Origin: Cristatella mucedo
Taxonomy: Eukaryota; Bryozoa; Phylactolaemata; Cristatellidae
Length of the DNA stretch: 60,000 nucleotides
Assembly (NCBI GenBank): GCA_009760855.2
Contig: WPIO01000032.1
Coordinates: forward strand, 721,501-781,500
Direction: 5' to 3'
In this document: positions 24,290-35,109 of the stretch, in pieces
How positions within the stretch are numbered: the first letter of the stretch is position 1
Layout of the letters: each line of letters opens with the position of its first letter
Made by a program: the position numbers and the translations under genes
Notes under the pieces: model-generated
What the model saw: only the letters and a program-made list of their open reading frames with translations
What the model was told of the DNA's origin: nothing
The model's database searches: none

Positions 24290-24720
24290 ATTTTATAGGC
24301 AGGCTAGGTTCGGTTGGCTGGGACCAGACGGCTGTAATGAGGGTTAGGGTCACCGGCAAGGCCGGGGTCGGTCCTACGGCATGGCCGGATGTTCGGTGAA
24401 GAGAGGTCACCGGGGCTCTTTGGTAGGAGAAGTTGGCCGTGTAATTCGTGGTGTTGGAGGCTCCCGGTCTCGCCGAGTTTTGCACCTGGATTCGTGCAGG
24501 CGTGCTCCGACGATGTAGCCACGCACGCAAGGGAACGAGTACCCAAGGCCCGAGCGGAGCTGGATAGCTCGCTTGTTGTCACTTGTATATTCCGCGTTAC
24601 CCGTCTAGCGTGTTCGTGACCCCCGCACCCCATGTGTGTTGGCGTCTTTCGGCGGAAGCCCTCGACTGTAGTGGACGTCGACTCCGACTAGCCAAGCAGT
24701 TACTCAGCTAGCCGGTTCTT
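24290..24720. other. No gene recognised
   Basis: Moderately GC-rich sequence with overlapping open frames on both strands. No splice-supported exon was found. Confidence 0.35.
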
Positions 24721-24843
24721 TTACGGTGTACGCTCGTACCGTTGGATTTGAAGTCGGTAAAATGGCAGGGTTGAGGAAGCCGACTGACCAACAAACACGT
24801 TTGTTCGCGCTTGCTTCGTCGTCTTGCACCCCTATAGTGTACT

Positions 24844-24968
<125 letters not shown>

Positions 24969-24999
24969 TAGACTTGTTAGTTCCCCTGTTGTTGTTGGT

Positions 25000-25560
25000 C
25001 CATGCGTTATTATGAAGAGGTTTAACCTGACGGCCACTCGTCTTACCCTAGCTCAGCGGCATGGCGAGTGGTACCTTGGCCTGAGTATGGAGGAATTTAG
25101 CGGGAATTAGCCTCTGACCCCTGGAACTACAAATTCAGTGGTGGCACCCATCTTTGCAGCCCATTTACACGACAACGCTTTAGCGAAAAGGCAACACATT
25201 CATTGTGTGGGTACATTAAACCGATCGAACTACATTAAATCAAACTAGATACAATACAATAAATCAATATTGATGAAGAATCCATTACAATATACAGTCG
25301 AAATTGAAGCTTTTCCCAATTTTTTCGAGTCGACTTGAGCTTAATTAGACTGGATTGTGAAGAATTATGGTGAATTTCGGTAATTCGTTCAAATTTTCTC
25401 TCGGAAGCCAGTTGCTTTAGAACGCAAATGCCCAATCGAGCGACAATTTGGTTAGTTAAACCCGGAGAATCCTTGCCTGCAAGGCAAAAACAAAACCGCA
25501 GTTTATTTTCAATCATAACCAAAAGTTCGGTAGCATAGATTTATTTACGTATATTTAATA
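25000..25560. other. No gene recognised
   Basis: AT-rich with short frames. A minus-strand 95-codon frame at 25235-25522 has no family resemblance. Confidence 0.35.
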
Positions 25561-27330
25561 GGTAGCGGCACGTGTCCGTTCCATGCAGACACCGAGCTAC
25601 TTGAGCAGACTTGCAGTTAGCCAAAACGCGAGCAGCAGCTAGAAGTGGCGCCTCGCATTGCCGGCAGACCCGCGGCACGTGGTCTGGAGGAGGACGCCGG
25701 ATGAGGAAGATGCGTACGACGGAGCCGCTGGTGGCTTCGCTTCCTCATCAGCCGTTATAAACACAGGCGAATCTCAACCAAGGCCTTCGCTTGGTGCCGA
25801 CGACATTTCGGCAAGGAATGGCGGAACAGTAGTACCAAGTCTGGAAGGTGAGCGATCCCACGCGCTCGGTCGGACGGTCCGACCTGTCGTAAGCACCTGC
25901 CAGGTATCGTGGGAAATGAGCCGATTCTGGATCTTGAACTGCAAGTCAAGCAACCACTTCGAGATTCAAAACGGGTATCTTCGTGCGCTGCCGTTTCCGG
26001 CCTTCCGCTTTCTCAGCAGGCTGCATGATCGCGGCTGCCAGCTAGCTGTCGGAAGCTGGCCTACCTCTCAGCACATGGGTCGCTGGCTCGGGAGAGCTCC
26101 GGCCGGCTCGACGGTGACGGAAGAAGTGGCCGATTCGGGCTGACCGACGGTGAGGGACGGCGGCGTCCGGGTTGCTGCACCGACCGCTCTGATAGCTGCG
26201 GCACTGCGACAGTACCTCAGCTGCGGCGCCGTGATCGAACGGGGTCCTGCGTTCTGCAACTCCAGAGACGGCCTCTGCGCTCTCAGTAAGCTGCGGCTCA
26301 AAAGGTTTGCACTGCGGCCGGATATAGCCATCGACGCCCTCCTAATGGCGCCGATCATATCGCTTGTAAGTCTGCGAAAGACTTCGAATCTCGGTGGAAC
26401 AGTTAGATAGATAGGATCCTGTTTCGGAGGCAGGGGGCCGCCATACATGTCTTTTTCCGCCGTCGCCGCCGCCGCACTCACTATTCTTTTCTTGGCAGCT
26501 GCAAAGGAGGCGACGAAGCGCGACGAGCTAGTTGCACGCGTCCTAGGAGGCACATTTCTTCTCGCAGCCAAGTAGCTCGAGCGCACGGCGGTACCCGCAA
26601 GTGATGAGAGCTCAAGCGCAAGCATCTGCCTTCGGGGCGCTAGGTGGCGCTCTCCCCCTCACAACCGACGACGATCGAAAGGTTTTGCGTGCGGCCTCAT
26701 CAGGACGAGGCTGGACTGTTTACCTGCGGATGTGCGCCAAAAGTTCCAGGTTATCGCTAGGAGACCTAGCAAGGCTACCGTAGCTACGCTGACGTTGACG
26801 GCCGTCGAAGAACGGTCGCCGTCGCTTTCGGGGCTGCTCTCTTCGGCCACGCGATTCAGGTGCGGCTGCTTCTGCGTGTGATTCCTCGGCGTCTCGTGAT
26901 TCGTCCAGTCGGAGCTCGAAGCTGCGTCTGCCGAGTCTTGAACGGGGCAAACGCGCGTCTGCATCTCGAATCGGGTGTCGCTTCTAGCTGAGCGCCGCCT
27001 TTGCTAAGCAGAGACTTCTGGAGCGAGAAATCTGGAGCGAGAAATCTGAGCCATCGAGAACACGAGTGCACCGGCTGAGAGCGCTCCGTTGGCTTCGCTG
27101 CTCACTCAGTGCGGGACTCAGCCGAGGGGAAACGGAGGAGGTTTCCTATTCTTTCCTGTTTTCTCGGGGCCCCGCATCGTGGCTGCGAACGTTACGCACT
27201 GCAGGCAAGACACGGAAACTGCACTCTCCTGAACTCACGAGCGGTCATTTAAAGGTTACTCCGTGCAATCAGAGCAGGAGAGTCTTGATCGCTCCATCGG
27301 CAGCGCCGCCTCTACTTGAATCGAAAGACG
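25560..27330. promoter_or_regulatory. CpG-dense island
   Basis: GC-rich, with strong splice donors on both strands (plus 25855 GTGAGC and 26368 GTAAGT; minus 26723 GTAAAC and 26481 GTGAGT). It probably holds the first exons of one or two genes. Confidence 0.4.
26482..26964 (-). CDS. Candidate small single-pass membrane protein, two exons
   Basis: The ATG at 26964 starts a polar Ser/Asn/Gln-rich stretch of about 52 residues. A hydrophobic segment, VNVSVATVALLGLLAITWNFW, follows at about residues 54-74. The exon ends at 26724 on a strong GCAG/GTAAAC donor (phase 1). A CACCTAG acceptor at 26640 opens exon 2 in the matching phase: APRRQMLALELSSLAGTAVR to AAKKRI, ending at 26482 on GTGAGT. Exon 2 may instead read on into KDMYGGPLPPKQDPIYLTVP. 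No family is recognised. The case rests on ATG, transmembrane segment, two strong donors and phase agreement in a CpG island. The opposite strand also has strong donors (25855, 26368), so the strand is not certain. Confidence 0.3.
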
Positions 27331-27439
27331 TACTTTACTGTGTTATTTAGGTTTACGACCTCAGGCAAGCAGCAGTCGGCCGTTTTGCGGAATTTTCAAG
27401 TTGCCGATCCCCCCGAAAGCAGGTCATTCGGCAGCCAAC

Positions 27440-27640
27440 AGACTTCATATCACACAACAAAGAGAAAGTGTGAAGCATAGCAGTCAGGAGGTCGTGAGTA
27501 GCATGGAAGTAGCAGCTCAGGACCGCGGTAAGGATGAAGCACTGTTGGCATCAGGACAGTAGTTGTCGCTGAGGAAGAATCGTGGAAGCGAGTTCCACAG
27601 TCTAGGACCTGCAGAGCTAGGGACCTGCATGTGTTAAACC
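27440..27640 (-). mobile_element. Second LINE family, 3' fragment (minus)
   Basis: The reverse complement matches 13000-13205: gtggaagcgagttccacag, cgtgagtagcatggaagtag, gtgaagcatagcagtcagg. Confidence 0.55.
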
Positions 27641-27644
27641 GAAC

Positions 27645-29475
27645 TATCCCGCTAATCTTAAAACAACATTCGGCCCGACATTATTAGATATATTTGCAAG
27701 TTAATGGAGTGTTTGACAAAATTTAACGAGTGAAATGAGGCACTTAAATTTTTTCATAATCTTGTTTAGCCATATATTTATTCCTAATCCTATTTCGCCA
27801 TACCAATGACCAACCATAAACGAGCAAAGATTTACCTATTCAAACATTCAGGCAGAGTTGTTTATACCAATAATGCCATTGCAGCCAGTTTCTAGGGTCA
27901 CCAAGCAGCATGACTTCGCTATTAAGGCTAGTATGGACGAACGTGCAATAGCCAATGCGTCGAAGAAGCCGATTTATTCATTGCTTTTTCTTGCAACTCG
28001 TTATCTGGCGAGAAGACAGCTGTTTGTCGCCGTTCTTTGAACATGAAGATCAGCTCTCCCGACAGCAGCAACTAACAACAGTTGCAGCACCCTAGTATTG
28101 GACATCAGACTAAAGCACTCCAGTTTAGTTTTCTTAAAAACTCGTCATGTGCGAGCATCTAGCATGCCCAGGAGTCCCAAACTGTATGCTCACGTAACTA
28201 CGAAGCTACGGACAATAAAATCGTTTGAGTCTACACCCACATTTTTATTTACCGCGACTACTGAACGCAGCTTAGGTATAACTCTGCTTTAGATTGTACC
28301 ATTGAATTATAGATTTCAAAGACACTGGATTCGTTATCTACGGGCAATATTCGGGTGAGCGTCAGTAATCACAGAGGCACCGCTACAGCCTAGACGTTTC
28401 ATCAGTGCGTTGCTGCAACTTTCTGAGCTGTCATAAGGCTTCTAAGCACAGGGTTTCTTGACTGCATTCCTGCACTGCATTTTGGAAAGCCTGAAGCTCA
28501 ATTATTCAATAATAAACTCACTATCCGCGCAGATACCATCATTCAGCAACATGATCACTGATTAGTGAAGCACTTTCTTCTGCTTCAGATTTGCTGTCCA
28601 TAACCGAAGCAATTTTTGGGATGGCAATCTCGAAAACATTTACATCAGTCGTGGGCTTCTGATTGGCATTGAACGGCACAGTAAAGGTGACCACTACCTT
28701 GCTTGCGTTTTAAGTTGAGGCAAAAGGACAAGATACCTGCGCGCTATCAGCAGCTCTACGCTCTTACTTAAACTCATAAAGTATTTTCTTTCCAAGCCAA
28801 GTGTCCCTATTCTCACTCTAAACGTTTTTTAACCAAGGACAAAATCCATCTCTCAACCACGCTCTCCTCTAGGGCATTTCTAGATGTTGCTGTGCAGTTA
28901 GTAATGCCGCTTGACCGTTCAACCGAACCGGTTAAATTCACTCGCGTACTTTTTTAGTACGCCAGCTCAGCTACGCCAAGCGTAAGCTGTTGAACAACCG
29001 GAAGCCCCACAGTCGTCACTTCGTGCGTACTGCAGATGTGGCAAAGTGATGGAATGCCACGGCTAAGCTTGATAAAACTCATTGAAAATCAAAACCCGTT
29101 TAAGTATTTAAATTTCTATGCGTCAATGCTCAGTGTCAGCTTTTAGAGTAACTGTCACTACTACATGTGCAAATTGGCACATTATCTCCTTCTTTTCCTG
29201 CACACCTTTCTTGACCCAGGTTTGGAAATTTAGCGCTTCTTATAGGTGGCTTCACAATTGACTTTTAGATCCCCATCGTAACTCCATTACTCTATTGCGA
29301 ATGCTACTGCTCAGAGCACGAGCCCAAAACGGTAGGCTTGACCTCTATTTCGCTGCTGCTGCTCACGCTTTGGCTAAAAGCGCCAACTCTCTTGTTCTCG
29401 CTAGCCGTTTAGTGTTACTTATGAGGGTAAGTTGTACGCGCGTTTAGCAAAGGAAATATGACCGCCGTCAAGTAC
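27645..29475. other. No gene recognised
   Basis: AT-rich, with frequent stops in all frames. Parts of 28640-29400 may be very old retroelement sequence, but I cannot show it. Confidence 0.35.
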
Positions 29476-30070
29476 ATTATGTCCGTCGGATAGGCGTTGT
29501 GGGTTGCAACCGTCGCAGCCGTTTCGGATGGTTCGTACCATAGGCACGGCACGTTACATCGCTATAGGAGCGATCGCCAAAGTTATTATTTGGGCACGAA
29601 TTATCTATCCGAGTACCGCTGCTCAGGTCGGAGATCATCCAGAGACAACGCGTGGAGAGCAGCGAACGGCGCTCTGTCGACGCACTCGAAAGATGGCCGT
29701 CGGGCAACGCGCTGACAGTCGAGGGCAGGGCGATTCAGGAGGCGCCCGATCGCGAGCGGCTGTCGCCAATCGCTTTGGCTCGCTTGAGTCGCTGCCAATG
29801 ACAGCGGCGCATTTTAGGCCGAACTCGGCGGATAAGCTAAACTGCCGAGAGCCGAGCTGAGTCTATCCAAATCGGCAGGAACGTGCGACCCCCAGCGCGA
29901 TCCACGATAGGTGGGTGGCCGCCACTGCTTACCCCAGCGACGCTGGAACGCTGGCTGCGCTAGCGCGCCTAGCCTTCCGACTGGTTGGCTGGCCCGTCTG
30001 CGCGGGCAGCAGGCGCGCGCGGCGCACGCGAGCGAAAGGAGGACGACGGACGGTGCGAGGAGCGCCGCGG

Positions 30071-30109
30071 CGGCCCCGAGAGCGGCAGTCACCGCCGCTC
30101 TCGGGGCCG
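30071..30109. repeat. 15-bp perfect GC-rich inverted repeat, 9-base loop
   Basis: Arms cggccccgagagcgg (30071-30085) and its reverse complement (30095-30109). Confidence 0.9.
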
Positions 30110-30336
30110 TCGGCTTGCCGCCGCTCGACAAGGTGCGCGCGAATCGCTTCGCGGCAGACCCGGCGAGCTAGGGTCGTTCGGTAGAGCGGCCCGGTCGCGC
30201 CGGCTTGCCCGGAAGGAGGCGGAGGGAGCGGTCCGGTCACGGCCGCTGCAGGCTGCTCGGGCCTGCAGGGGAGCGGATACAGGGGCGGCGGCGGCGGCAG
30301 CGGCGGCAGCGGCGGCGGCGGCGGCGGCGGCGCTGC

Positions 30337-30391
30337 TGCTGCATCCTCGGGCTGCCACTCGGCCTCCGAGCTGCAGCCCGAGGATGCAGCA
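30337..30391. repeat. 19-bp perfect inverted repeat with inner stem
   Basis: Arms tgctgcatcctcgggctgc (30337-30355) and its reverse complement (30373-30391). The 17-base loop itself contains ctcgg/ccgag. Confidence 0.92.
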
Positions 30392-30944
30392 CGACCGGTG
30401 GGAGCCGGGCACTATCGCGTCCACTCGCTTTAGCCTCGCCCACTGTCCGCTGCTGCCGGAACCGGCCAGTGGCGCACGGCGGGCTGTCAGAGGACCGCCG
30501 GAAGAGCGAGAAACAGCGCCGCCCGACAGTGCGCTCCGAAAGAAGAAAGGCACTTGCGCCGTGGTATAGTGCACGTGTCAGTCGGTCCGAGCGAACTCGG
30601 AGCAGACGAAAATTCGCGCCGGATGCAGACGAGAGGCAGAGCGCGGCCGCATCTTCTCGTCGAAGGTGGCGCGCTTAGCAGCCACTGCCCGAACCTCGAG
30701 CGACTGTATATGCTATTTCCGACGGCTATCGCGAAAGCCGCGATAGCCGAGAAGGCTCTGACGGCTATCTATCAAAAGATGAATCGCGCGCTTTCTTGCG
30801 ACCTTCGAAAGGTACGCTCCGTCGTTAGCCGGGCGCCATCGGAAGTTTGAAATGTGCGTTCGGCTTGGATGGAGCTGCCGGCCCCCAGGCCTTCGGATGC
30901 GCGCTCCTACGGGGCTGGTCGGTGAGCAAGCCCACACGGCAGAC

Positions 30945-31050
30945 TTAATAAAAACAATAATATTAATGGCAATCATAATAACACATTTGTATAGCGCCCT
31001 CAGAGAAATAAATCTTTCTCTAGGCACTGTACAGATGCGGCATTTAATTT
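30945..31050 (-). mobile_element. LINE 3' tail (minus)
   Basis: An AT-rich (AAT)n-like lead is followed by tagcgccctcagagaaataa and tctttctctaggcactgt, the reverse of the stem-loop. Confidence 0.65.
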
Positions 31051-31199
31051 TTTAAGTGGTAACATTCGTAAGCAGCAGGCACACCAAGCAGCAGCTGCAC
31101 GAGCAGGCACGAGCTGGTACATGCACAGGGAAGGACGAATCACTAAGACCCACCAAACGCTGTAATGTCTTCCTGTCAGGGGACGCTGTGAAGTGCGTT

Positions 31200-31800
31200 A
31201 GTAATGAGTTCCAGGCTTTGGGAGCACTCACGCCGCCCGGTGGGCGCTCCGCACTGTATCCCTTTGCGGCGCTGCCTCCGCGCCGACTGCGGGGAGGCCG
31301 AGCGATTGCGGTAGTGGAGAGACTCTCGATACTTCGAGTACCTGCGCATTGTACACCGCTGCTGCACTTTGCCATCGACTACGGCTCTCTTCCGCGGGGC
31401 TGCGCTCGGTCGAGGCGTCGGCCTTTCTCGTCGAGGCACCGAGGGCCGCCAAGGAGGCTAGGAGGGCAACGGACGCACGCGCCCATATGCCTTCGAGAGG
31501 CTTCGAGAGTCGCATGCAAGCGGCAGCAGCCGATACCTGCCTGCTTAAGCATCGTCGGCAGCGTCCGCGGTCGCTGCGCTGAGACGCGTAATCGACGACG
31601 TCGACGGCCGCCGTGAGCCGATGGGCCGCCGCCGGCTCCTGCGGCGTTACTGACCGAAGCCGCAGAAGTGGCCAGTGGCTACGCCTTATCGACGCGCCAT
31701 TATTGCCGTTCTCAGCGTCTGTCGAAACCGCGGCGGCTAGAGGCCGCGATGTTGAGCCCAACAATGCATACATCGCGCCAGGTGAACGAGCGATGCTGCG
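31200..31800. promoter_or_regulatory. CpG-dense island, no gene assigned
   Basis: GC-rich, with long open frames on both strands that have biased Ala/Arg/Ser composition. The minus-strand frame continues to 32367 through a tandem repeat and has no recognisable domain. Confidence 0.35.
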
Positions 31801-32094
31801 TTGATTTTGAGCAATTTCGCAGTGGCTAGTTATTCGGACATCATTTGCCACGTTCAAACCCACCTGTCCACCTCCCGGTGGCTTCTTAAATTCACAGCCA
31901 TAAAATCGTAGATGAATGAAGTTTCTAGCTTCGATCGTGCGCGTAGTTTGGTTGCACAGCAGAGAGCCAGCCGATGCCCAACACCGACAGTTTATTCCTA
32001 ACGCACGGAGCCCACGAGCGCACGGCTCCCCTCGGCCCCTTCTCTCACACGACTGCCCCAGTTCCCTGGTCGACTCCGTTGATTCATCGACCAC

Positions 32095-32312
32095 AACTGT
32101 GCACCGGTCAACCCTGATGGTGAATCCACCGTCTGGCCACCAGCTGGTCCATGCCACATCACAGGCGGACCACAGCAGTGCACTGGCCGAACTTGATGGT
32201 GAATCCACCATCTGGCCACCGGCTTGATGGTGAATCCACCATCTGGTTACCGGCTTGTGTCCATGCCACATCACAGGCGGACCACAGCAGTGCACCGGCC
32301 CCTCTAGGTGGT
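32095..32312. repeat. Partial tandem duplication with gatggtgaatccaccatc hairpins
   Basis: The self-complementary phrase gatggtgaatccacc(a/g)tc occurs at 32117, 32194 and 32226. The phrase ccatgccacatcacaggcgg occurs at 32148 and 32260. Confidence 0.85.
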
Positions 32313-32397
32313 GCTTCTTACAGCTCACCAGTGGCTTATCAGAGGAGCCTGCATGCAATACATACATTCGAACTACAGTGCGAAAATAAGAATAAAT

Positions 32398-32551
32398 CCT
32401 AGCTGATTGAACAGCCTCTTTTTTTATAGCGACAGAAGAGCATTTATAGCTATCACCACCGCTTGCAGTGGCGATAAAGGATCGCCCACCGCAGGAATTG
32501 AACCCACGACTTCGGGGCCGAGGTCGTGAAAAGCAACCACCTTACCTAGTG
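32398..32551 (-). mobile_element. SINE family 2 (minus)
   Basis: The reverse complement carries aggtaaggtggttgctttt, the B box ggttcaattcc, atcgccactgcaagcggtgg and the ctgtcgctataaaaa end. Confidence 0.75.
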
Positions 32552-32774
32552 AGCGTTGAAACGCCCGAGCAGGAAGCAGCTGCCTGCAGCTATGATGAGT
32601 AGGAGACGGCGTTAGTCGCAGATGAAGCGTGTACTCAGGCTGGGCCTAATATGATAGACGAGTATTCCTGCGTCTAGAATGCTTCCAACAACTAGTCTCA
32701 CTGTATCAAGTCGATAGGATTCCAAGACTCGGCTCTCGGGGATTTTCTTAGTTTAGATATTTAGCGCTTATAGT

Positions 32775-32860
32775 AATAAAAATAATGATACATTGGTTAT
32801 AGCGCCCTCAGAGAACCGAATTTCTTTCGTTGCATTTAGCAAGCACTTTACGTTTTCGGC
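32775..32860 (-). mobile_element. LINE 3' tail (minus)
   Basis: tagcgccctcagagaaccga atttcttt follows an AAT-rich stretch. It is the same tail as at 31000. Confidence 0.6.
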
Positions 32861-32939
32861 AAAGAGAGAGCGTTTACCGGACAACTTCTGTCGGCGGCCT
32901 CCGAAGGACGTTTTCTCGAAGCTAGTATACGAGCAAGGC

Positions 32940-33270
32940 ACACGACCGTCAGTTCGTCCGTACGCTCTCCAAGCCTGGAACTCACTTCCTACTTAGGTCA
33001 TGCCATCACTCGACTTGAAAAAATTTAAACAGCACCAAAAAAAGCACATATTCATCACAGCATTTGCTGGGCCCATGCACATTGTCCTGAATTGTGATCT
33101 TGCGTATGCTGACACCGTGCATGTTACTGTTAATCATATTGACATTCTTCATTTGCAGCATATATATATATATATATGTGAAAGCGACCATTGAGAAATT
33201 AAGTTCTATTAGGAAGCTATACCAATTTATTATTTGTAATAATACTTATTATTATCATTATTCATATTGC
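32940..33270 (+). mobile_element. L2/CR1-like LINE 3' end
   Basis: RPSVRPYALQAWNSLPT is the polyprotein end. The UTR phrase catttgctgggcccatg, a damaged stem-loop (aattaagttctattaggaag) and (ATT)n-like tail follow. Confidence 0.65.
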
Positions 33271-33663
33271 AGTTATGGTTATTATAAGGACCAAGTGGGC
33301 TGTTTGTCAGGCAGCTTTAATTCAAGTGATAGGTGTGGATCCAGTAGCTAACAATAGTCATTCTACTTAAGTAAATCAAATACAAGTCAGGTGAAAGATC
33401 GAGGAGATGAGTAATAGATAAAAGCTTAGCAGCGCTGTAAGGTATGAGAGGAAGTGCTGGAGTCAAAAGCAGCTGGAGAGTCGGCAAGATATTAAAAAAT
33501 TTATATGGAAAGTTTAAGTTCGTAGGGGACTGCAGTAACTCAGCGTTGGCAGTGCTCCTAAAGAATTCAGTACAACCTTTAAAGTTGCTATAAATATTTC
33601 TAATAATCTGGTCATCATATCCACAATAGGAAGCCATTTTTTCTCTTCATAAGTCCATTGAGA

Positions 33664-33728
33664 CGATCGATCGATCGATCAGATGGCCATCTGATCGATT
33701 GATCGATCAGATGGCCATCTGATCGATC
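33664..33728. repeat. GATC-rich double palindrome
   Basis: Two copies of the palindrome core gatcagatggccatctgatc, 28 bases apart, are flanked by (GATC)n. The whole 65 bases are close to self-complementary. Confidence 0.92.
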
Positions 33729-33739
33729 GCAGGACGCAC

Positions 33740-34080
33740 ATTAGAATTCTTGAGATGACAACGCCATGAGAGATTTTAATATTTTGCATCAATGTACAGT
33801 GTGAGCTTTCCCGATTCCTTAATCCTAAAATAAATAGAAAAAACTTGGCATTACCTTTCTCCTGTAGTCAGGAAATCGTATTTCAAAATTCTAGGATTTG
33901 TCTGTATGGTAATGGTGTACACGTCAGCTTCACACATTTAGCACGCCTTGTGCCGCAACCTGAATTAGTGTAGGTTAGGCATGCAAGACACTACACAATA
34001 TTATCTAAATAAGAATAGTAGAACATGTGTCTTAAATGAAAAAATTTAGCTTCTGGTATTGCTGAGTAAGAGAATAGCAA
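33740..34080. other. AT-rich, no gene assigned
   Basis: A possible 47-base minus-strand exon, TNPRILKYDFLTTGE with a GTAATG donor, lies near 33856-33905. Its phase does not fit the candidate exon at 34087-34133. Confidence 0.25.
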
Positions 34081-34405
34081 ATTACCTTATTTGATTGACA
34101 TGATATCGAGGTTGCTTGCACCCATCAGATGCATTCTGCTATGTGTGTGGACAATTTATCAAGCCAGAAGCGATAGCGTACTCTAAAGACAGTGCCCGTT
34201 AAGTTGTACACGGCCTACAAAATTTACTTCGGCATTCTAGTTGAGGATAGAATCAAGCTCTACGCACTTCATTATTTCAAATCAAAATATTGCAAGAGAA
34301 CTCTTTTAAGAGAAAGTGAACCTTTGCTCGGTAGATCGAATTTCCTGTCCAATATTAGGTAATTTAGAAAAATCCTTGCTAGCTCAATAATTCTTACGTA
34401 CTTAC

Positions 34406-34820
34406 AGGCTGGTACAGGGAATAAGAGGAATCAATAAAATTTGTATACCAAATAATTTCGCAGCAATCGATTGACAGCGCGACCGACTGATTCTTTTTAG
34501 CAAGATTTTTCACACGTCCATCCATTATGTCTGCGGTAAAGGAGTAACTGCGACCCTCTGTGATCCACCTGCCATTTCTAAAATACGAGTTGCGAATCTG
34601 TGGTTTAAATTCCGTTATGTAGATTATGTTGTTCCGGATTCCATGACCCATAAATTTCATTACAATACCGCAAGTACATGCTTCTGCTATTGGCATCCAA
34701 TCGTCCGTACTGGCCTGTAGCCAAGAACTTTCGAACTGAGATCTCCCTGCCACGTCCAAACGGAGAGTGGCAAGCCACTTCGCTTCCAATTCTACATTAA
34801 GGGAAACGTATTTCAGGTTG
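34406..34820 (-). CDS. Unrecognised protein-coding exon, extracellular-looking
   Basis: A 415-base open stretch ends CAG CCT at a perfect GTAAGT donor (plus positions 34400-34405). It begins after a CTAAT branch-like site and an ATAAG acceptor about 20 bases later. The protein reads naturally: NLKYVSLNVELEAKWLATLR, then FESSWLQASTDDWMPIAEAC, KFMGHGIRNNIIYITEFKPQ, WITEGRSYSFTADIMDG. Two candidate flanking exons agree in phase. One ends at ATG/GTGAGA (about 34998). The other is a short exon at about 34087-34133 reading NASDGCKQPRYHVNQI. I recognise no domain. The sequence is single copy and does not resemble the nearby repeats. Confidence 0.4.
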
Positions 34821-35109
34821 CTTATCACAGTTCATGTAATTAGGCATGCGAGTTCTAACGCAAATGGTGTCAACGGATCTAACCAAAGCAGTGGCTCGGT
34901 ACTTTAAAACGAAAATCCAAAAGCAATTGCAAATAAAGTGGCTCTAACTGCGATCTTGACTTCATATTGTAAACAAAGATTTGCGGGTTTTCTCACCATT
35001 GGCTGTGAAGCCGCTCTCGTGCGTTCACACGCAAATTGCCTCGTAAGGCCGAGGTCCCTACTAGCCACCCAGCACGAACAATTCGAGCTGCAGTCCGCCT
35101 ACCGTTTCG

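Larger units (their letters stand above)
29740..30720. promoter_or_regulatory. CpG-dense island with GGC repeat and two strong hairpins
   Basis: GC-rich, with a (GGC)n block at 30283-30331. A possible minus-strand exon (acceptor CCTAG near 30169, donor GGG/GTAAGC near 29935) reads AAVTAALGAAAALLAPSVVL, a leader-like hydrophobic run, but it has no upstream ATG. No gene can be assigned. Confidence 0.4.

Noticed and set aside
29985-30678. Overlapping plus-strand frames with poly-Ala and poly-Arg
   Set aside because: They come from the (GGC)n block and the CpG island. They have no ATG with context, no domain and no consistent splice sites.
31228-32367. 379-codon minus-strand open frame, the longest in the window
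   Set aside because: It runs through a CpG island and then the 32095-32312 tandem repeat. Its composition is Ala/Arg/Ser-biased, it has no domain, and the opposite strand is equally open. I treat it as a GC-driven by-product.
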